A DNA stretch of 64,000 nt from Stappia sp. TSB10P1A (GTDB lineage: Bacteria; Pseudomonadota; Alphaproteobacteria; Rhizobiales; Stappiaceae). The position numbers and the translations under genes are program-made. Positions 60,466 through 64,000 of this stretch are shown here, piece by piece. The notes beneath the pieces are model-generated. The model did not search any database, was not told the DNA's origin, and saw only the letters and a program-made list of their open reading frames with translations. Positions within the stretch are counted from its first letter, which is position 1. The number at the start of each line of letters is the position of its first letter. Where the stretch lies: positions 434,001-498,000 of the forward strand of contig NZ_FYAU01000029.1 of NCBI RefSeq assembly GCF_900185725.1. Direction: 5' to 3'.

Positions 60466-60825
60466 TCAGGCGGCGAGGGCGCCCTTTGCCTGCTCGGTCA
60501 AGAGCTTGAACGCATCCGGCTCGCGGATGGCGATGTCGGAGAGGACCTTGCGGTCGATCTCGATGCCGGCCTTGTTGAGGCCGTCGATGAAGCGCCCGTA
60601 GGTCAGGCCGTGCTCACGGACAGCGGCGTTGATGCGCTGGATCCAGAGCGAACGGAAGTTCCGCTTGCGAACCTTGCGGTCGCGATAGGCGTACTGGCCG
60701 GCCTTCTCGACCGCCTGCTTGGCAACGCGGATCGTGTTCTTGCGACGACCGTAGTAGCCCTTGGCGGCCTTGAGGACCTTCTTGTGCTTGGCGTGGGCGG
60801 TAACGCCCCTTTTGACACGCGACAT
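60466..60825 (-). CDS. rplT: 50S ribosomal protein L20
   Basis: 119 residues, full length. Very basic; starts [19 protein letters not shown], then [20 protein letters not shown] and [21 protein letters not shown], all universally conserved in bacterial L20. It binds 23S rRNA early in large-subunit assembly and, in several bacteria, the leader of its own operon. Last gene of infC-rpmI-rplT, 39 bp after rpmI. Confidence 0.98.
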   Translation of the reverse strand: MSRVKRGVTAHAKHKKVLKAAKGYYGRRKNTIRVAKQAVEKAGQYAYRDRKVRKRNFRSLWIQRINAAVREHGLTYGRFIDGLNKAGIEIDRKVLSDIAIREPDAFKLLTEQAKGALAA

Positions 60826-60864
60826 GGGGTGTAACTCCTTGAAAAGTCTAGAACGTCGTCAGGT

Positions 60865-61062
60865 TCAGCCGTAGGGCAGGAACTTCTTGACGATACGGGC
60901 ATCGGGCTCGGCCAGAGTGGTCGTGCCGCGTGCGTTGCGGATGAACTTGGCGGAACGCTTGATCATCCCGTGACGCTTGCCCGCCTGAGCGGTCTTGACC
61001 TTGCCGGTCGCGGTCAGTTTGAAGCGCTTCTTGGCGCCGGACTTCGTCTTCAGCTTGGGCAT
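60865..61062 (-). CDS. rpmI: 50S ribosomal protein L35
   Basis: 65 residues from ATG 61062, with AAAGGA upstream; the longer reading adds unrelated residues. [20 protein letters not shown] is the canonical L35 start, followed by [18 protein letters not shown] and a C-terminal Lys-Lys-Phe-Leu-Pro-Tyr. A small basic large-subunit protein. Between infC and this gene lie 318 bases, unusually long for this operon, holding hairpins that may control L35/L20 synthesis. Confidence 0.97.
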   Translation of the reverse strand: MPKLKTKSGAKKRFKLTATGKVKTAQAGKRHGMIKRSAKFIRNARGTTTLAEPDARIVKKFLPYG

Positions 61063-61080
61063 TTTGCATCCTTTCTTGGC

Positions 61081-61101
61081 CCGGCGGGGCTGAACCGCCG
61101 G
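61081..61101 (-). promoter_or_regulatory. Hairpin before the rpmI ribosome binding site
   Basis: CCGGCGG (61081-61087) pairs with CCGCCGG (61095-61101) around a 7-base loop; the rpmI Shine-Dalgarno region (AAAGGA, near 61068-61073) follows 8-13 bases downstream on the minus strand. In other bacteria L20 represses this operon by binding structured RNA in the leader, so this is a candidate site (inference). Confidence 0.45.
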
Positions 61102-61309
61102 CTTTTGTTGGAAGCCGTTTGTGAGCCGCCACGGCATGCCCTTTTGTCGCGGATGTCGGCCGAAACACGGCCGGTCCCGCGAAGCCGGGCGGCTCGGGAC
61201 AGGGGCTTATAGGCAAAGCCGGGGCGAAACGCAAGCGCTCCGGCGGACTTGCCGGACCTCGTGCCGCCCGTTTGCGGCCCGTTCGCCGGCCCTTGCCGTG
61301 AAACTGCGA

Positions 61310-61335
61310 AACCCGGCCCTTTTTAAGGCCGGGTT
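61310..61335 (-). terminator. Hairpin after infC
   Basis: AACCCGGCC (61310-61318) pairs with GGCCGGGTT (61327-61335), a 9-bp stem with an 8-base loop. It starts about 45 bases beyond the infC stop. On the minus strand only TTT follows (GGGTTTCGC), so termination may be partial, leaving rpmI-rplT at least partly linked to infC. Confidence 0.55.
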
Positions 61336-61380
61336 CCGCGAAAAACCGCCGCGTGCCGCGGCCGTGTCGGGTGGCAGGCG

Positions 61381-61923
61381 TCAGCGCGCGATCGGCGCCA
61401 GCACCATCACCATCTGGCGGCCTTCCAGCCGCGGGTGGGATTCGACCTTGGCGAACTCGGCCGTCTCGTCCCGCACCTTGTTGAGCAGCGCGACGCCCAG
61501 GTCCTGATGCGCCATTTCGCGTCCGCGGAACCGCAGGGTGACCTTGACCTTGTCGCCCTCGTCGAAGAAACGCTTCATGTTCCGCATCTTCACCTCATAA
61601 TCATGGGTGTCGATGTTCGGACGCATCTTGATTTCCTTGACCTCGACGATCTTCTGGTTCTTGCGCGCCTCTGCCGCCTTCTTCTGGCTCAGATACTTGT
61701 ACTTGCCATAGTCAAGGATCTTGCAGACGGGCGGCGAAGAGTTCGGAGAAATCTCGACAAGATCCAGACCGGCCTCTTCGGCCATCCTCAAGGCGTCTTC
61801 CGTGGGCGTGACACCGAGGTTCTGTCCGTCCTGGTCGATGAGCTGGACTTCCCGAACGCGGATCTCTTGGTTTGTGCGCGGGCCTTCCTTGGTCGGCGGC
61901 GGGGCGCGGTATGGACGGCGAAT
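61381..61923 (-). CDS. infC: Translation initiation factor IF-3, ATT start codon
   Basis: 180 residues. No ATG, GTG or TTG gives a full-length product: the first such codon (TTG 61791) would cut off 44 conserved residues. Reading upstream in frame gives [20 protein letters not shown] then [18 protein letters not shown], a normal IF-3 N-terminus, beginning at ATT 61921-61923 with AGGAG 9 bases before. An ATT start is the classic means by which IF-3 limits its own translation. The C-terminal domain includes [20 protein letters not shown] and [18 protein letters not shown]-3 checks start codons on the 30S subunit. First gene of the infC-rpmI-rplT set. Confidence 0.93.
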   Translation of the reverse strand: MRRPYRAPPPTKEGPRTNQEIRVREVQLIDQDGQNLGVTPTEDALRMAEEAGLDLVEISPNSSPPVCKILDYGKYKYLSQKKAAEARKNQKIVEVKEIKMRPNIDTHDYEVKMRNMKRFFDEGDKVKVTLRFRGREMAHQDLGVALLNKVRDETAEFAKVESHPRLEGRQMVMVLAPIAR

Positions 61924-62082
61924 GGTCGCAATCTCCTCTAACGTTTCAACGACTTGGCGAAGCCGGCGCGCGGCCGGCGGTTTTGCCCTGCAACGACAAA
62001 TACCCCGAACGCCGGGCGCCGGGGAAAACTTGGCACGCCGCAGGGCGCCATGCCAAGAAAATCAAGCGAAACCGGCGCGGAG

Positions 62083-63306
62083 TCAACCGCTTTCGCTTCG
62101 CCGGCTGGCCGCCGCGCCGGGATCGTCCGGGGACAAGCCGGCGCCGAGCAGCCGTTCGTAGACGGCGAGCGTTGCCCCGCACATCGCCTCGACCGTGAAG
62201 TCGCGGCGCACATGGGCGCGCGCCCGTGCGGCCAGCGCCGCGCGGTTCTGCGGCGCGAGCGCCAGCATCTCGGAAAGCGTCCGGGCCAGCGCTGCGGCAT
62301 CGTTCGCCGGCACGCGCCAGCCGGTGCGCTGGTCCTCCGCGACATCGGGCGGCGCCAGCACCGTCTCGGGCACGGCGCCAAGGTTGGTCGCGACCACCGG
62401 CACGCCGGCGGCCTGCGCCTCGACGGCGGCCCGGCCAAAGGCTTCCGGCTCGATCGAGGCAACGACCGCGACATCGGCAAGGGCGAGGGCTGCGGCGACA
62501 TCGGCGCAGTGGCCGACCAGCCGCACCCGGTTCCCGAGGCCGGCATTGGCGATTCGCCAGTTCAGCTCCGCCACATAGGCCTCGCGCCCCTGCGGGTCGC
62601 CGGCCAGGATCGCCGTCCAGCCGGCCGGCGCCTCGCCCGAGGCGGCAAGGCGCACCAGCGCGTCGATCAGCACCGCCTGGCCCTTCCAGGGGGTCAGGCG
62701 GGCAAGGTTGAGGATCACCCGCTCGCCGGCCTGAAGGCCCCAGGCATCGGCCAGCGCCTGCCGGCGCTCGGGCGAAACGGACGCCGCATCGAGCGCGGCA
62801 AGGTCGGAGCCGCGATGGATGACGGTGAGGCGGTCTGTCGCGAAAGGGTGCCGCTCGGCGATCAGCGCGGCCGTGTAGCGGGAATTGGCGATCACCGCAT
62901 CGCCCCGCGCCATCACCGAATTGTAGAGCCCCTTCAAGGCGTTGGTCTGGTTGTAGATGCCGTGATAGGTGGTGACGAAGGCAAGATCCAGCCGCCGTGC
63001 GGCGATCAGTGCCGACCAGGCCGGCGCGCGCGAGCGGGCATGGATCAGATCGACCCCCTCCGCCCGCGCAAGGCGCGTCAGCGTGCCGGCATTGCGCCAG
63101 ATCGCAATCGGCGACTTTCGTCCCACCGGCAGCGTCACATGCTCGCCGCCGGCCGCCTCAAGCTCCGCCACCAGCCGGCCGCCGCGGCTTGCGACGATCG
63201 CCCGGTGACCGGCCGCCACCAGCGCCCGCGCCACGTCGACCGTCGTGCGCTCGGCGCCGCCCGTGTCGAGGTCCGGGATGACTTGCAGCACGGTTCGGCG
63301 GGTCAC
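62083..63306 (-). CDS. Glycosyltransferase family 4
   Basis: 407 residues from GTG 63306 (AGGAG 6 bases upstream); a longer reading to 63402 adds a non-conserved stretch. The N-terminal GT-B domain begins TVLQVIPDLDTGGAERTTVDVARALVAAGH (in parts), the acceptor-domain GGAE motif of the GT4 family. The C-terminal domain has ILNLARLTPWKGQAVLIDAL and the donor EX7E motif EPEAFGRAAVEAQAAGVPVVAT. Stand-alone, upstream of infC on the same strand with a 159-bp gap. Probably a lipopolysaccharide or envelope glycan enzyme; acceptor unknown. Confidence 0.87.
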   Translation of the reverse strand: MTRRTVLQVIPDLDTGGAERTTVDVARALVAAGHRAIVASRGGRLVAELEAAGGEHVTLPVGRKSPIAIWRNAGTLTRLARAEGVDLIHARSRAPAWSALIAARRLDLAFVTTYHGIYNQTNALKGLYNSVMARGDAVIANSRYTAALIAERHPFATDRLTVIHRGSDLAALDAASVSPERRQALADAWGLQAGERVILNLARLTPWKGQAVLIDALVRLAASGEAPAGWTAILAGDPQGREAYVAELNWRIANAGLGNRVRLVGHCADVAAALALADVAVVASIEPEAFGRAAVEAQAAGVPVVATNLGAVPETVLAPPDVAEDQRTGWRVPANDAAALARTLSEMLALAPQNRAALAARARAHVRRDFTVEAMCGATLAVYERLLGAGLSPDDPGAAASRRSESG

Positions 63307-63435
63307 GGCGGCTCCTGTCGGATGGGGCAAGCGAAGGCCCGGCGCGGAGTTTTCTGGCGCGGACTTTTCAAGGCTTGCGACCTGTGCCACATCGGGCGGC
63401 AATCAGGCAAGAGAGCGAGGCAGACGGAGGCAGCG

Positions 63436-64000
63436 ATGGACGGAGAGGCTCAGGATCAGGTGCGCCATATCGAGGTCGGCGCCGACAGGCGGCGGATCGC
63501 CGTGCTGCGCGAGGAGGGCGCGCCGGGGCGCTGCGGCGTGCTGTGGCTGTCCGGCTTCAAGTCCGACATGGCCGGCACCAAGGCCGAGGAACTGGCCACC
63601 TGGGCGCGCGCCACCGGCCGCGCCATCACCCGCCTCGACTATTCCGGCCACGGCCTCTCGGGCGGCGCGTTCGAGGACGGCACCATCTCGCGCTGGGCCG
63701 AGGAGGCGCGGGCGGTGCACGAGGCCTTCTGCCGCGAGCCGACCATCGTCGTCGGCTCGTCGATGGGCGGCTGGATCGCGCTGCTGCTGGCCCGCGCGCT
63801 TGCCGCCCGGCCGGTGGCGGCCGCGCCGCTCGCCGGCATGGTGCTGATCGCCCCGGCGCCGGACTTCACCGAAGAGCTGATGTGGAAGCACGAGTTCACC
63901 GACGAGATCCGCGAGACGATCCTGCGCCAGGGCCGTTTCGAGCGCCCGTCGGAATATGACGACAGCCCCTATGTGATCACCCGGGCGCTGATCGAGGACG
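63436..64000 (+). CDS. Alpha/beta hydrolase, N-terminal part (cut by window end)
   Basis: 188 residues visible from ATG 63436; the gene runs off the window. Alpha/beta-hydrolase fold: GVLWLSGFKSDMAGTKAEEL, RLDYSGHGLSGGAFEDGTI and the nucleophile elbow IVVGSSMGGWIALLLARAL with Ser in GSSMGG. The combination GFxSDMxGTKA is typical of the ABHD10-like bacterial esterase/thioesterase group. The catalytic Asp and His should follow beyond the window. Divergent from the GT4 gene. Substrate unknown. Confidence 0.87.
   Translation, partial: MDGEAQDQVRHIEVGADRRRIAVLREEGAPGRCGVLWLSGFKSDMAGTKAEELATWARATGRAITRLDYSGHGLSGGAFEDGTISRWAEEARAVHEAFCREPTIVVGSSMGGWIALLLARALAARPVAAAPLAGMVLIAPAPDFTEELMWKHEFTDEIRETILRQGRFERPSEYDDSPYVITRALIED

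Larger units (their letters stand above)
61063..61380. other. infC-rpmI spacer with leader structures
   Basis: 318 bases between infC and rpmI on the minus strand. They hold a hairpin directly after infC (61310-61335), a CGGCC/GGCCG pair near 61157-61173 and a hairpin directly before the rpmI ribosome site (61081-61101). No ORF of note. The length suggests a separate promoter and/or an mRNA control region for rpmI-rplT. Confidence 0.5.

Overview
The window is a GC-rich bacterial chromosome segment, densely coded, with short gaps and many ATGA-type start/stop overlaps. Gene content points to Alphaproteobacteria, most likely Hyphomicrobiales: an infC with an ATT start, an Irr-type iron control element beside hemP, a heme-degrading monooxygenase next to a DUF2325 gene, the second-imelysin/DUF1111/DUF1513 iron set, cyanide-insensitive-type cydAB, and an aminoacyl-carrier-protein operon of the Bradyrhizobium type. 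A Stappia-like relative is possible, but the sequence alone does not settle the genus. No rRNA, tRNA, IS element, prophage or CRISPR array was recognised, so this looks like stable chromosome.

Layout. 1-2538: tail of an iron-linked di-heme oxidoreductase, an imelysin and a Tat-exported DUF1513 protein. 2558-3680: an ACT-domain regulator and a cupin protein, both on the minus strand. 4056-14741: a corrin-ring (vitamin B12) cluster built from cobalt-early (anaerobic-style) enzymes: cbiX, cobH, cobL, cobI, a cbiG-cobJ fusion and cobM on the plus strand, cobA-cobB on the minus strand, and cbiD-cobK on the plus strand. Together they go from uroporphyrinogen III or sirohydrochlorin to the cobyrinate a,c-diamide level; adenosylation and loop assembly genes must lie elsewhere.

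14899-26215: an exopolysaccharide locus: chain-length protein with a degenerate kinase domain, Wzy-like polymerase, two GT4 enzymes, polysaccharide deacetylase, Wzx-like flippase, GH5 glycanase and an unusual tandem alpha/beta hydrolase. Facing it, 32078 down to 26200, is a five-gene operon: carrier protein, acyl-CoA-dehydrogenase-like flavoprotein, amino acid:[carrier protein] ligase, DUF1839 and a GH2 glycosidase. Its product is unknown and it is the most attractive candidate for an undescribed system.

32428-34262: a TetR-type operator, a 3-oxoadipyl-CoA thiolase and a PilZ protein. 37681 down to 34284: a four-gene operon (Zn-type dehydrogenase, a PTPS-fold protein lacking standard active-site residues, GT4, methyltransferase). 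37771-42221: opgH, then cydA-cydB-DUF2474. 42587-45141: an orphan small ORF, an M19 dipeptidase and mtnA. 45298-47469: a heme/iron locus (monooxygenase and DUF2325 divergent from hemP) with a strongly palindromic shared promoter.

47911-52144: pheS and pheT with a membrane-protein gene between them. 52302-60109: nucleotidyltransferase-like gene, pabB-pabC fusion, SLC13 transporter, a cupin/TetR divergent pair and a methyltransferase/LysR divergent pair. 61923 down to 60466: infC-rpmI-rplT. 62083-64000: a GT4 gene and the start of an alpha/beta hydrolase cut by the window end.
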